Shown here one piece after another: positions 35,702 to 47,547 of a DNA stretch of 64,000 nucleotides. How positions within the stretch are numbered: position 1 is the stretch's first letter; each line of letters starts with the position of its first letter. Both the position numbers and the translations under genes were made by a program. Source of the DNA: Zychaea mexicana (lineage: Eukaryota > Mucoromycota > Mucoromycetes > Mucorales > Lichtheimiaceae); assembly GCF_025766255.1 (NCBI RefSeq), contig NW_026516708.1, positions 1-64,000 of the forward strand, given 5' to 3'. The notes below the pieces were generated by a model. It had not been told where the DNA came from and did not search any database. It saw only the letters and a list, made by a program, of their open reading frames with translations.

Positions 35702-38549
35702 ATGATGGCCAACGACTACAGCCGTTTTAATGCAGAACCCATCATGCTCTGCCATTCTTCGTCGCTGGCGGCTGGAGATACCAAGCTGATGATGGATACT
35801 TGTGAGGTAAGCACTGCTTTTCTTCTGCTATACCCCAACATGGGGGGGACAAAGGGGGCGTTCTATCTATGTTGCTGCGTGTGTGCGTGTTGATGGATAA
35901 TGTGGGAGAGAGGGGGGGGGTTGGGGGTGATGATGATGATGATGCCGGTGATGATGCTGCTGGGGGAGTATGATATATCCAGAAGGATGAAGAAGGGGCA
36001 GGGGAGGTGGTCCATCATGCTATGTGGATGTGATGGATGTGATGGATGGATGGATGTGATGCGATGCGATGCGATGGGGTTGAAGGGTAGCACAAAGGCA
36101 GCAGCAACAAGAAGAAGAAGAAGAGGAAGAAGAAGAAGAGCGACTGGAATACTGATGATTATTCTCTTTTATTCTATGTTGACTGGATTGACACCCGCAC
36201 ACCCTACTATGCAATGCTTCCCAAAAACCGCGCGCTAATTTGCAATTGATCTTGGTCGTTTGACACCTGCATCCTCCTCTCTCTCTCTTTCTTTCTTTCT
36301 CTTTCTCTTTTACTTTCACTTTCTCTTCCCCTCTTCTTCTCTCTCTCTCTCTCTCTTTCTGTCGACATCACACACACTCACACATTTACCACATGCAGTC
36401 GCAGCACTATAGCAGCGACGACGATGAACCAGTCGTAGTAAAACAGACGCTCGACCCCGAACAGAAAAAGTACGAATTCCCCCCACGCTCACTGCTCCGG
36501 GAACTCTCGTATCTCGACGACGAAGAATTTGATTCCTTCTTTGACGAATCCTCCTTCTCCACATCCGAATCCGACTATTACCACTATCATCACCACCACC
36601 CTGCCCGTGGCAGTCTGCCCTCTTCCAGCAGCAGCTACATGATTGACGACTACGAAGACTACGACGACGATGACAATGTGCATCAGCAGCAGCAACAACA
36701 ACAACAAGACCTCTTGGTCGACGACAGTCGTCTGTCGCCCCTCCAGCTACCTGCACGAGCCAGCTGCTCTCCTCGACTACGACGACAACGGCAAAGGACC
36801 CGCGAATTATCGTGTGACTCTACCGCCACGGTCACTCTGAACCCTCACCAATCCACCGATCCAGTCGTAGGCCCGTCATCCTTCTTAAAGCAGCAGGCGT
36901 CATGCAACAAGAATGGAAGAGACGATCTTGGATTCCCCAAAAATCGGGTTACGCAAACAAGAGGTAACGTGGCCTCTTTGAACAATAGACACCTCCTTAC
37001 TTGTCCCTCTTGTCTGCTTTTTCAGAAACTAACCCTTTTTTCTTTACACACTCTCTTTTCTTATAATTATACATCAGGGATATCGCCATACCAAGGCTTG
37101 GACCGTCAACAAGTTCTGTCACGGCTTGATTCTGAAGACGAACTTGACTTGCCAGTATTCCGTAATGAATCCGAACCTGTAATGGACGATCTTAGCGACA
37201 CCGACAGCGATGACATTCAGTGCAACAACAATTCAAAGATTGTCTTGATCAAACTCAACAATAACTACAGCAGCTACACCAAAAACAAAATTAGACAGCA
37301 ACCGCTTATTTCCAGCAACAACAAGACCAACGATCGTCATTGCTATAGCAGCGCCAGCAGCTACCATATCAGCGACGAAGGGTACGAAGAAGACTACGAC
37401 GACGAGCCTCCCATCGAAAGCGTCTCGGTATTCCTGCCCCTATCCGACCCAGAACAGGAGCATATGGTGGATCGGGATACGCTCCGGAACGCCGCGGCGA
37501 CGCGCATTCAAGCAGCTTGGCGTGGCTATCGAACACGAAAAAACCTTCAACAACCATCGCAGGGCGGATTAAACCCGGCGCAACGCATCGTCATTGACCT
37601 TGCCCGTCTCTGCAGCAATATGCATCACCGTCAAATGGGACGCATGAACCGGCGTATGGGCGAGTTAGAACAACGTATCCGAGAAGAACAAGCGATGCGG
37701 ATGGCGTTTGAAAAGGCCATGGAAGACATGACCATCTTGATTGACCAACAGCAAAAGGTGCTTTCCGATCGCATTGATGGCGAGATTGCTATGCGCGACA
37801 GCTATGAGCGCAAGATGGCTCAGGCAGAATCTAGATTGAAAAAGGAAGCCAAGGCTCGGATCGATCTCGAGCGTTCCATGTCCCAGGTGCTGGAACAAGT
37901 GCAGGACATGCAGCTGACGCAGCAGCAGCAGCTCAAGGAGGATGCAGACGCGAAAAAGACGATGCGCCGCAAACTCGATGAAGCTCTTTATGAAATTTCA
38001 ATCCTCAAACGTCAAAAACAACCACAAGCATTATCATCCACCCAACAACAACAACAGCAGCATAACATCAAAAAGAACAAGGTAGCAGCAGCAGCAGCAG
38101 CAGCCTCGACGGCAGCAGTTGCAACAGCAATCAACAACAATAATAATAATAATAATAATAAATCATCATCAGCATCATCCACAACAGCATCTTCATCAAC
38201 TACATCTTCATCATCTTCATTCAAACCCACAAAAGCATCCTCTGCATCATCTGCTTCTCGTAATACTACTACTACTACTACTACTTCTACTGTCACTAAA
38301 AAACCTACCACCACCACCACCACCGCTCGCCGTACGATTGTCCCTTCCTCGCATCGCCCTTCATCCCAAGTCACCCCGGTTTCTCGACCCGTTAGCCGCA
38401 TGGATTCCATCAACAACAAACGCCCTACTGCAGTTCCCCGTACTGCCACTACCTCCTCCCGACAACAACAATCAAGACATCAACCATCATCCACCGCAAC
38501 GACACGACGATCGACTGCCCAACAACAACAACAACAACAACGAAGGTGA
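35702..38549 (+). CDS. IQ-motif and coiled-coil protein of unknown role
   Basis: The model has three exons, 35702-35806, 36399-36963 and 37078-38549, giving 713 aa. Exon 1 (MMANDYSRFNAEP and onward) is inferred from a strong GAG|GTAAGC donor matching the phase of the ATGCAG|TCGCAG acceptor. Without it the protein would start at the ATG at 36393. Residues 36-120 are acidic with Tyr, Ser and His runs. At about 362-380 there is one IQ calmodulin-binding motif, RIQAAWRGYRTRK. Residues about 395-530 form a heptad-rich coiled coil (MGELEQRIREEQAMRMAFEK and KMAQAESRLKKEAKARIDLE). The last 180 residues are Gln, Ala, Asn, Ser and Thr runs. Calmodulin or myosin light-chain binding at a cytoskeletal scaffold is an inference. 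The intron at 36964-37077 is 114 nt and stop-free, so its retention would add 38 residues. Confidence 0.75.
35910..36080. repeat. G-run and GATG-type simple repeats in intron 1
   Basis: The stretch has a run of eight G, a GATGAT tract, then irregular GGATG/TGATG/CGATG units, all inside the 592-nt first intron proposed for the IQ-motif gene. The intron ends in a long CT-rich tract (36278-36361) before the acceptor. Confidence 0.75.
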
Positions 38550-39155
38550 CTGGCGTTACTGTCTTCGTCTCTAACCCGCGTGGTGATTACTGCATACTTC
38601 ATTTTCTTGTTCCATATCATTTTCTCCACCTTTCCCTAAAAAAATAGTGCCCCCCCGACCCCCACCCGCATGTATGTACTTAGATATCTTTCTTTTCTCA
38701 CCCTCATGTCATGCAAATAAAGCAAATACTACCAATACTGCATATAATGAATACAATTCTATTTTGTGTGTGCTTCCTGCTTGCTGCTGCTGCTGCTGTT
38801 GTTGTGGGAGGATAATCATGCAGATGCAGGGATCAAACAACTATCATGGTCGACCAGGGCAAAGGGTGGTTTGGGGGGAATGGGGTTAGTTAGCTTTCGT
38901 GTTCGTGTGTGTGTGTATGTGTGTGTGTGTGGGTGGGGGGGGTGTTGGGTGGGGAAAGACGAATACAAGGATTGAACAAAAGTGAAAGTGAGGGAGGGGG
39001 TTGTGCGTGTGTTTGGGGTGGGTGGGTGGGGGGGAGGAGGAGGGCAATAGGAATCGCATGGATTTCTTTTTTGGTCGCATCGTCCGTTCTTAATATCACC
39101 TAGCAACCCAAGTACTGACTGACTGCATCGAATGGACGGGTCGGTTGTTAAGGCA
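38550..39155. other. Intergenic region with long G-rich and GT-rich tracts
   Basis: The stretch has the 3' flank of the IQ-motif gene, a CTG run near 38782-38800, then (GT)n followed by G-runs (38908-38955 and 39000-39045). The minus strand is open for 97 codons as a Pro/Thr/His-rich frame (39106-38816), which simply reads the repeats. That frame could in principle serve as a last exon of the next minus-strand gene. Confidence 0.6.
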
Positions 39156-39790
39156 TTAGGGATGCCGCTTCTTCATTTCACTTACAAAAATTGTCACTAC
39201 GGGATATGCAATAATATAGGAGTCATTTCCACACACATTATAGACACGCGTTTTAGCATTTACATCCAAAAGTCTTGCTTCCATGTCCCATCCAATCAAC
39301 TCTAATCGTTCCACAGTATAACACATACCAAATAATACAAGGAGAATCGATGTGATCCCAACTGCAATGCGTATTCGCGATTCCAAGGTTTTTCGTCTGC
39401 GTAGCTGTGCTTGATCCACATCCCTGAGTGCAGAGGATAGCTCTATGTCTTCGTCTACTGCTGCTGCTGCTTCTGCTGCATTGTTTTCTTCTATACAGGG
39501 ATGATGATCGTTTCTTTGCTTCATTAGCACATACTGCTATTGTGTAGGAAAAACCGAGTGTGGATAGTATAATACGTGCGTGTATGTGTGGTTGCATTAT
39601 TATTATTATTATTATTACTATGATACCCTTGGATTCTACCAACTAACACGGTACCATTTTTCGCTGTGGATGAAATGCTCATGGCACGATGCATATCATT
39701 CATCATATGCCACAGCACAGACTCTGTGCCGCCGGTCATGGATATCTTTTTGTTGGTACCAGTGACATGATGGCTGCTGTCTTCTTCCAT
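39156..39790 (-). CDS. Possible small membrane protein, gene model uncertain
   Basis: A frame at 39530-39156 encodes an acidic Ala/Glu-rich stretch, a basic RRRKTLESRIR, one clear membrane segment (IAVGITSILLVLFGMCY) and VERLELIGWDMEARLLD. An upstream frame starting at ATG 39790 (MEEDSSHHVTG and onward) could be exon 1. A phase-0 donor near 39650 would join it to the acceptor CAATAG just before CAGTATGTG. Alternatively the start is the ATG at 39524, giving a 122-aa protein. The 3' end is also unclear: TTT|GTAAGT at 39185 looks like a real donor, with acceptors about 65 bases further on that lead to short alternative C-termini. The family is not recognised. The membrane helix with a preceding positive cluster makes it more likely real than chance, but only moderately. 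Confidence 0.4.
39597..39617. repeat. (TTA)n microsatellite
   Basis: Seven TTA/ATT units lie in the intron proposed for the small membrane-protein gene. Confidence 0.9.
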
Positions 39791-42700
39791 ATTACTATTA
39801 GACACTCTATAGCAATGGATCCCTTTAGCATACCAAGACAATACCTAGCAGCTCCCTTTTCTCCCTTTCAGGATCTCCTGCTTTGGGGTTTTTTTTGCGT
39901 TCCCCCAATGAACACCCAAATAGCAATCGTTTGCTCCCGAACACAAAGAAAAAATAAAAGGTTATACCTTAAAGGAGCGCTGTCAACCTTGCTATTTTGA
40001 CGTCCAGACGCAATGTGCAGATCGTTCGTTCTCTCTCTCTCTCTCTTAGAGTTTGTAAACTTCACGACGACACGCACACGGGTTGATTTCTCGTGCTGTT
40101 GCTGATTAAGCCGTGGCGTAGAACAGAAAATAAAAAGAAAGAACGTTCGTTTGCTATGCTAAGGGTACCAGAGCACGTTGCGGTGTAATATATTCGGCAT
40201 CTTTTGAAATGAGACCGGATCCCGGAAAAAAGAAAGTTTAGTTGGCAGTAGTGGTAGTATAGATATAAAAAAAGCATATGGTTCTCTAAATCTCCGTGTT
40301 TGCATGCTATACCTCAACCCCCCCCTAAAGATACACACACACACACAATCACAATGGACCTATACAGCAGAGTTACAGATCCACACAAGTATAACTTCTC
40401 CGTGCTCTTCCGAAAAAAAAAACATAAAAATAAAACTGCTGACATATAGGAGTACATACATGCGTACTTGCTAAACAAGTCAATCCGTATTCACTGCTGC
40501 TGCTGCTGCTGCTATTATGTACATCGTAATATACTGCAAACATGCATTAGACCTAAATGTCGTACTGTATCCAATCTCGAGATAAATATTAGTAGTTTAT
40601 CGATTCCGATAGGTCTGCTTCTTTATTTTGCATGTGTCACGATAACTATGATGTGGTATGTGATACAACAGTCTGTTGGCGTATTTTTTTTTTTTGTTTG
40701 TTTGTGTGCGTATCTATGAGCCACGAGTAAAAAGTGCCAACCTGTCAAACATGCGTTATCGTTTACGATCTACACAAACTTTGTTGAAAAAAGGAAGGGG
40801 GAGATGTTGAGAAGGGGGGTAGGAAAAAGACTAAAAGTGTCCGTCGGAATGGGCGAACCGAAAATAAAAGATAATCCTTTGTGTCTACTTGTTGTTGTTT
40901 GTTATATATTGCTACTATGCTGCTGCAAACGGGGGGGGTACTCCCTGTATTACCGACCCATCCTATTTTGAATTTACTTTTACGACATGTCCATATAGAG
41001 TACATAGGATGCTATCATGTCCTTTCATGTCGTCACGCCGTATCATATCACTAGCGTAGTAAATAGTAGCGTAGCACTTTTACATGTTCTAGTCGATGAA
41101 AAAAGAAGCATTCTATAGAGGAAGAATTCTCTAGAACATTTGTTTACTAAAATGCTGCATCAAATTGATAATCTACCCATGACATGGCATCATATGTAGC
41201 ACGTAATGACGGCAATCCAGCACAAACAAAATACGATGCTATGTGTCATCATCATCACCGTGTACGTTCATATAAGAAGGTATATAGGAACATAATGGTG
41301 ATGGTGCCGGTGTCTTTCTAGCAGAAATATATTCTCATTGCATACTATAAAGTCATTACTTTCAAAAGTGGGATTAATAGCGGGTAGCATTACTGATGAG
41401 CTGATATCGGTAGTAGGTAGATCCTCGGAGAAATAGTGAAATGTGATACACATATGGACAACAATGAATAACGGAAGTTCCATACCGCTGCATCTGCAGA
41501 AACCATAAGAATAGATGTACAAAGACGCATCATTCAGTGATCCATGACATACAGAAGAAGATTGTATAAATCTGTATGGGACAGCACACGTCTCTCCTCA
41601 ACAAGTAGTTGCTCGCGTTTCATGTTTAAATTCGTGCATCATCGCTTATTAGAGAACTATTCTCTTTGGTCTTTTGGTTGATGGATGGGTGATAACAGGA
41701 CCTGTGGTAACATACTGCATGTCTGAGGCCTCATGTTTCCCCATTGTTAAATGCTAAACTGTAACATGCTTACACTTGCGCTCATTGTAAAAGTGGCATA
41801 ACACTATATTCATTGTCCTTTCCATCATGAATACAATGATTGTCCCTGATCCAGAGCAAACAATATTTCCGTTGGTGTTTGAACATATGTTTGTAGTTAT
41901 CTGACAAGTAATCTCCACACCATGCTTGAAGAAACTATCCACCTTTTGTAAGGCTGTAATACTCCATTTGTAACTTATTGGCACGGGCACAGCCTGCTGT
42001 TGTCGCTGCTATCATACCATGCATCCGAGAAGGATCTATTTCCTTGCTAATTGCTAATCTGCTGCTACTGCTATTTCTGGCTTCCGTGAAAGGTTGAATA
42101 GCCGTTCTGTAAAGTATACAATGCAGGGTGTCTTCCTTCAGAGCCTTGTTTTGGGTGATATAATGAAAACATGACCATGAAAAAAAAAGAAAGTGTGAGG
42201 ACGTACTACTTCTGCTTAGTGGTGATCTATTACACCCATAGAATACTCTATGATATGGGCTCTAGTAAAGAAGGGGGTGGTTCATAGATAAAGAAAGAGT
42301 GACATGAAGGGCTCATCCATTTCTTTCTTCTGATGACCATGGGACCCCCAGACAATTGGACTCTGATTGGTTCTGTCCATAATTCCACCCCATCAAGATG
42401 TGTTTCATTATCAATGATGTGCATATGCAAGTTTATTACATAGGTCAACTGATGATGGTGGCCCTTGCTTATCCACGCACAAGAACACAAAATATGGCCA
42501 ACTAGTAGCCCACCCTTGCATATACCAAAGCGTGGATGATGTAAGGGTCCTTTGTTTTCTTCTTCTTTGTTCCCTTGCTTGGTCAATGACATACATGATG
42601 ATAATGTATGTGGATGATGATTGGTCTTGTGACGAATTTTTAATCTTCATTATCGTTATCACCATTGAATGCTTACCCCCCCCCACCTTTGCATCTTATG

Positions 42701-45700
42701 TTTAGATTCGGGCGGGCGGGCACATGATGTGCACATAATCATGACAGAATGCAAAAACCCTTTTTTTTTTGCTCTTTCTTTCTCGTGACATTACTTTTCT
42801 TTGTATTCCTCCGATAATACATGGCCCTTGCACCTATTATTACAACCACCCGCCGCCCCCCAACTTAACGCCCTTCCACCAGTAACATCATCACCACTAT
42901 CGCTTATGTTTTAATCTTGACCATACATATACCACACGCTAAATAGATGGTAATCATTTTAAGAAATCGCGATATACATACATACCATATAAATAGCTAG
43001 GTGCTGCTGCTTGCAGTATGTAGTTTGCGTTAGTAGTACATAGATTCAGCAGCAGTAAGTAAGGGGGTCGAACTACAACCTCATATGAATTGTAGTATAC
43101 AGAACACAGAATGACAAAAAAAGTAGGATTGCTGTCTCAACTTTGTGCGTAATTCAGGGTTTTCTGTAGGTCAATTGAGATACTGCGCACACTACCATCA
43201 TGCTGCTTATTCGCTCATCGGGCCAATCATCAGCAGTGCCGATCCGGGGGAGCTGTTATAGCGGTATTGATCCTTGCAAGAGTAGCTGAGATCATATTGT
43301 GTGTGCGAGAAGATGAGGTTTGGTTGAACCAATGATCGACAGTCTATACAGAATACATGATGGTCCTTCATCAGCCGTAATATGTATTTGCTCCTAATTG
43401 GGTATAAGCGTTACTGCTCTACGATAAAATAATGAGCTATGTACATCATATTACTAGTTTTGGTGTCATAGAAGTAGGCATTTTTCTGTTTTTAGATAAA
43501 AGAGTATGTAGCGCTCTTCATAGAGTATACTCCATATAAGTTCTTTAACCTTCTTTTTTTTACATACTGTATCATAAAGACCTATTAAAGCAATTTCTCA
43601 CGATGGAAGCATATGTTCACTTGAAAAATTATTGTGTTTTCGTCTGCTTTCAGCAATGCACGCGAAATAAACATGCTGCAGCAGAAGCATTATTACGTTA
43701 TATGCGCTACAGTATCATATACTCAATATATCTACAGAAACGAACTATTATATAAGCGTCGGGACTACTGCAACATGATGATATTGAGGTCCAATCAGCC
43801 TCTTACGCAAATAATAGTGAAATAAATGTGCGTTTTTCTTTTGCTTATAAGCATATGTATGCAACCTGTTATTCGCCGGCTTCTGCATGAAAGTGCTACT
43901 ATGACGAAGGAAAAATAATGCGTGAAGTGTAACTACTGCCTAACATATGCTGTACATATCATCAGTACAGTGTGCAAAATAGTGGAGGCAACCTCCTACT
44001 AAATAAAAGAATGGTCTATTACGTATATAAATCTCACGTAGACTCCTGTGAAGATAATAGGTGCGTGTAGCATGTTGCATGCGTACGAAGCTAAAATATC
44101 AGGGATGTTGAGTTTGTATATGTACACTGCACGGACTCCAGTGATAATTGTAATAGCAACAACACCACTGCCAATCATCACACCAGTGATCTCATATGAT
44201 TGGTTTATAAGTACGTAAGTGAGCTTATACTGCAAAGATGTATAAAGATTGCCACGAATCATACATATAAGAATAGCAGTCTCCTAAAGAACTCTACGAC
44301 ATTATGTTCGGGCTGCTCATAAGAATGGAGACCTATTTGATAACATCAATAAAAGCTGATGTAGCTAAATGTATATCTCGCTCCAGTACTAGAGAATATC
44401 AGAAAAGAAAAGATGAAGGCAAGAAGCATATGGTTGTTGTATAGGTTACAGTGCATTACACAAAACGGTAGGATCGATCTCATTGAAAATAAATCCGTTC
44501 AGTGACCGCTCTTCGTTCTTCGCTCTGCAACATATAACTCTTTTTTAATTACATACATGAGTACATATAATTCTCTATTCTTATCATCCTTGGTCGTCAC
44601 CTTCGTTGTAGTCAGAGCCGTCGTGTTCGAAACTTTAACGAACAAGCAGGATGAACACATATGTCAAATATACGATTGTTATCATAGTCAGACAAGTTTT
44701 CTTGATGAGCTCAGCGATTTTCATCGACATATTTAAATGAGCCCTTGCCGACTGTGTAATTGTCGTCAAGCATCATATGTAGTATCATACATCATTTCAA
44801 CTTTTTGTCTCTGCTGCTTGGATGCTCATGAATATATTACCGCATACGTACAACGACATAGTGGCAATATTAGTAGGCATAGCTACCATTAGAGACTAAG
44901 TTTTCTTTTCATCATACTACACTTGTATATTTTTAATTGATCAGCATTATGCTGTCATGATATCTCCTTGGCTTCCTTATTCCCTGCTTGGTTTTTTGCC
45001 ACGATTCAACACTAAAATTCATATACGACACAGTGTCTTACTAGTGTAGTGCAAGCAGCAATAAGAGAAACAGCTGGAATATTTACTGCATTAAACATCT
45101 TCTTCACCTGACCGCTATATATGATAGAAACGCCATATGAGTGTATATAAATACAGAGAAAATGATGGAGAGCAATACTTTCTAGAATTTCTTCGCTTGG
45201 CCCGTCTACTTTTTTTGCTATACATTGATTTATGTATACACGATCGTAAAGGCTAGTATAATGCGTTCTTTTCGATAGCAATGACAACAGAAACACCATC
45301 AACGATGCCATTTATGCATGAGTACGTTGGCGTCGATGACGGTACTAGTAACCTTGTCAGCTTTATGTCAGATCGCAGTGTTACGCTTTCATGGGTTGCT
45401 TCATTGGACTTTGGTGTTCGGAAACCTAATACTCTGGTTCGTTCGTCATGTGTTTGGCGATGGCCTTAAGAAAAGTGACGATGTTGGAGGAGGTAGCCCA
45501 AACGGAGCCGTAGATTAGGGTCCTGCTTCTACTACGACTGCTTGACCATGGATACGACCCACTATATCGCTGTGGTTACTCAAGTACATGAGTTTTTGAC
45601 TACTTTTAGCTAGCAGACAGGATACTAGTTTCTTTTGAATCATCTTGTAGTATCTAACATAACACTTTCCGTGATATTATGAAGTAAAGTCGATTGAGCA

Positions 45701-46587
45701 GTGCTACTGATGCTTACTAAGAGATGTGGTTCCGATGCTTTTGTCTGTGTTATCATAAAGAATATTTAAAAGAGATCCTTCGTGGTGGCCAATCGTGATG
45801 ATTTTCTGGATGTATAAGTTCGCGCGCAATTAAGTAGACATTGTCAAGTTCTGATGATCTTTATATGATTGACCAATATCTCTTCCTATTCCTAAAAGAT
45901 GCTTTGCTTTTGCCTTGCTTTGCACTATTTCTGAAGCGTCGTATAAACATTATATGGCTCGTTTGTTTTGTGGTATAATTTATTACGGTCGTCGGTCGCC
46001 ATTGGTGCACTTGCGTTCAGAGATGGGTTCTAGTATGATACGCAGTGGAAAGAGAGCTCGTAATGTACGTACAGCATATATGATTCATCTAATGTTGTCA
46101 TGATCCTATCAACAAGATGCTTATAGTATTACTGTAAATATCACAGTGATTAGTTTATTATAACCGTTGTATACTCTGTAACTTTTCTTTGTCTTGCAAC
46201 CGATCTGTCATTAGTGCCAGCTTTTCAAGTTTTTTCAACGTGAAGTACCCTTCATAGTTCCAATTTCCAAGATCAGGAGAAAAAAGGCGTCTATTTCTGT
46301 GTTCCGAATCAAACAATGCTTTACTTCAAAAGGATAAAAAGAAGAGACGCTACGTGTAAAGAAAATATAACTAATAGAGTATGAGATGTGTCGTGTGCTA
46401 TACAAACAGGGAGAAATAGAGAAAGATTTCTTTTTGCTAAGGAACGGGTAATAGAAAGAAAGAAAGAGACAGATAAAAGAGACAAAGATATATAGACTAC
46501 TAGGGGAGGAGGTGATGGAAAAAAAAACAAGATGAGTGTATAGAAGAGAGTGAATGAGTGTGCAACCTTGACTTTGGGGGTAAATGG
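39791..46587. other. Gene-poor block, 6.8 kb
   Basis: No frame exceeds about 115 codons and none shows a motif I can name. A CTG run is at 40493-40513. Two minus-strand frames rich in Ile/Val (44262-43999 and 45311-45012) are the least random-looking but are not supported as genes. TACAGTA/TACTGTA words occur at 40563, 43565, 43708 and 46130. I see no reverse transcriptase, integrase or transposase signature and no long terminal repeats. Confidence 0.5.
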
Positions 46588-47547
46588 CTATGCTTGAAGA
46601 TTAACATAGCCTTGTTGTACTTGCTGCTTCTGCTGATCTTGAGAAGATTGATCCGATGACCCATTATTTGTGGTGGCAGCACTGCTATCCTGCTGCTGGT
46701 GATGTTGTTGTTGCTGTGGATCATCATCCTTATCCTTGTCCACGTATTCGCCATTCTGCAATTTTCCAGCCTTCTCCAACTCGGCAATCTCAGCAGTAGC
46801 TAATTATGAGAGGATAAGCAAATTAGTATGACAAAAAGCACACAACGGCAAACATCACCACCCCAGATCCCTTATTCGAGACATACTCAAAAAACGACCC
46901 CCAGGACCTCTAGGGCGTCGCATGGCATGCCGATGTCGGCTTTCGTGGAGATAAGGTCTTCTGGCTCGGCCAACTCGGTTCATTTCTTCAAGCTTGAACC
47001 GTGCTGCTCTTCGCTTCAAAATGCGGTGATACTGCTTCGCGTTGACATACAAAGGTTCCTCTTCTGGCTGTTGAGGCGCCGCTGCCGTGGGCGCAACAAT
47101 CACTTCTCCGTTCGGTCCACGATACAGTGAGGTGTTCATAACTTGAGCTTGTGCTGTGATCATGGCTGCTGCAGGCTAAGAACATTAGGAAAACAACATA
47201 CACCACCCATTCATCTTTAATCAGTACGAAAATTTTGACACGTAAAAAAACAGACTTTTATATCCAACTTACCATGGATTGCGCGGCGTAACTGAGATGG
47301 CGATTGGGATCGTACGCGAGTGATGATCGTTGTTCTTCCGTCTATACACAAAGTTGATCCCGATTAGAAAACAAAGAAAACAGAAAAATAAACAAACACT
47401 CCAATCGTTAACTACCACACCCCACTAGCACCAGAACGAAAAATAAAATAAAAGGCTCACCATGGTGCCTGGAACTGACGAGGCTGGTGGTTCCTGCGAA
47501 CCAAGACGACTGCCTGAATTATTGCTCGTGTTGCTGTCGTAATTCAT
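46588..47547 (-). CDS. HAP2: Hap2/NF-YA subunit of the CCAAT-binding factor
   Basis: There are four exons, 47547-47461, 47341-47273, 47175-46887 and 46799-46588. Phases close, giving 218 aa. With Hap3/NF-YB and Hap5/NF-YC it forms the CCAAT-binding trimer. The conserved core spans about residues 93-148. The first helix, [20 protein letters not shown], binds the Hap3-Hap5 dimer. After a linker ([11 protein letters not shown]), the DNA-binding part reads [20 protein letters not shown] followed by RFL. The N-terminal 52 residues are polar (exons 1-2), and the C-terminal 70 are Gln/Asp/Ser-rich, as in activation-type NF-YA tails. The start at 47547 is the only ATG fitting the phase-0 exon 1. The linker in the core differs from the animal GKIPKER type but keeps all key His and Arg residues. 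Confidence 0.95.

Noticed and set aside
38012..38449. Antisense Val/Asp-rich ORF over the IQ-motif gene tail
   Set aside because: It simply translates the CAA/TCA/ACC repeats backwards.
38816..39106. Pro/His/Thr-rich minus-strand ORF as an independent gene
   Set aside because: It is the reverse reading of GT and G-run repeats. It was kept only as a remote possibility for a last exon of the small membrane-protein gene.
43999..45311. Ile/Val-rich minus-strand frames as a membrane-protein gene
   Set aside because: There are two short frames with no shared intron phases, no motif and AT-rich composition; chance is the simpler reading.
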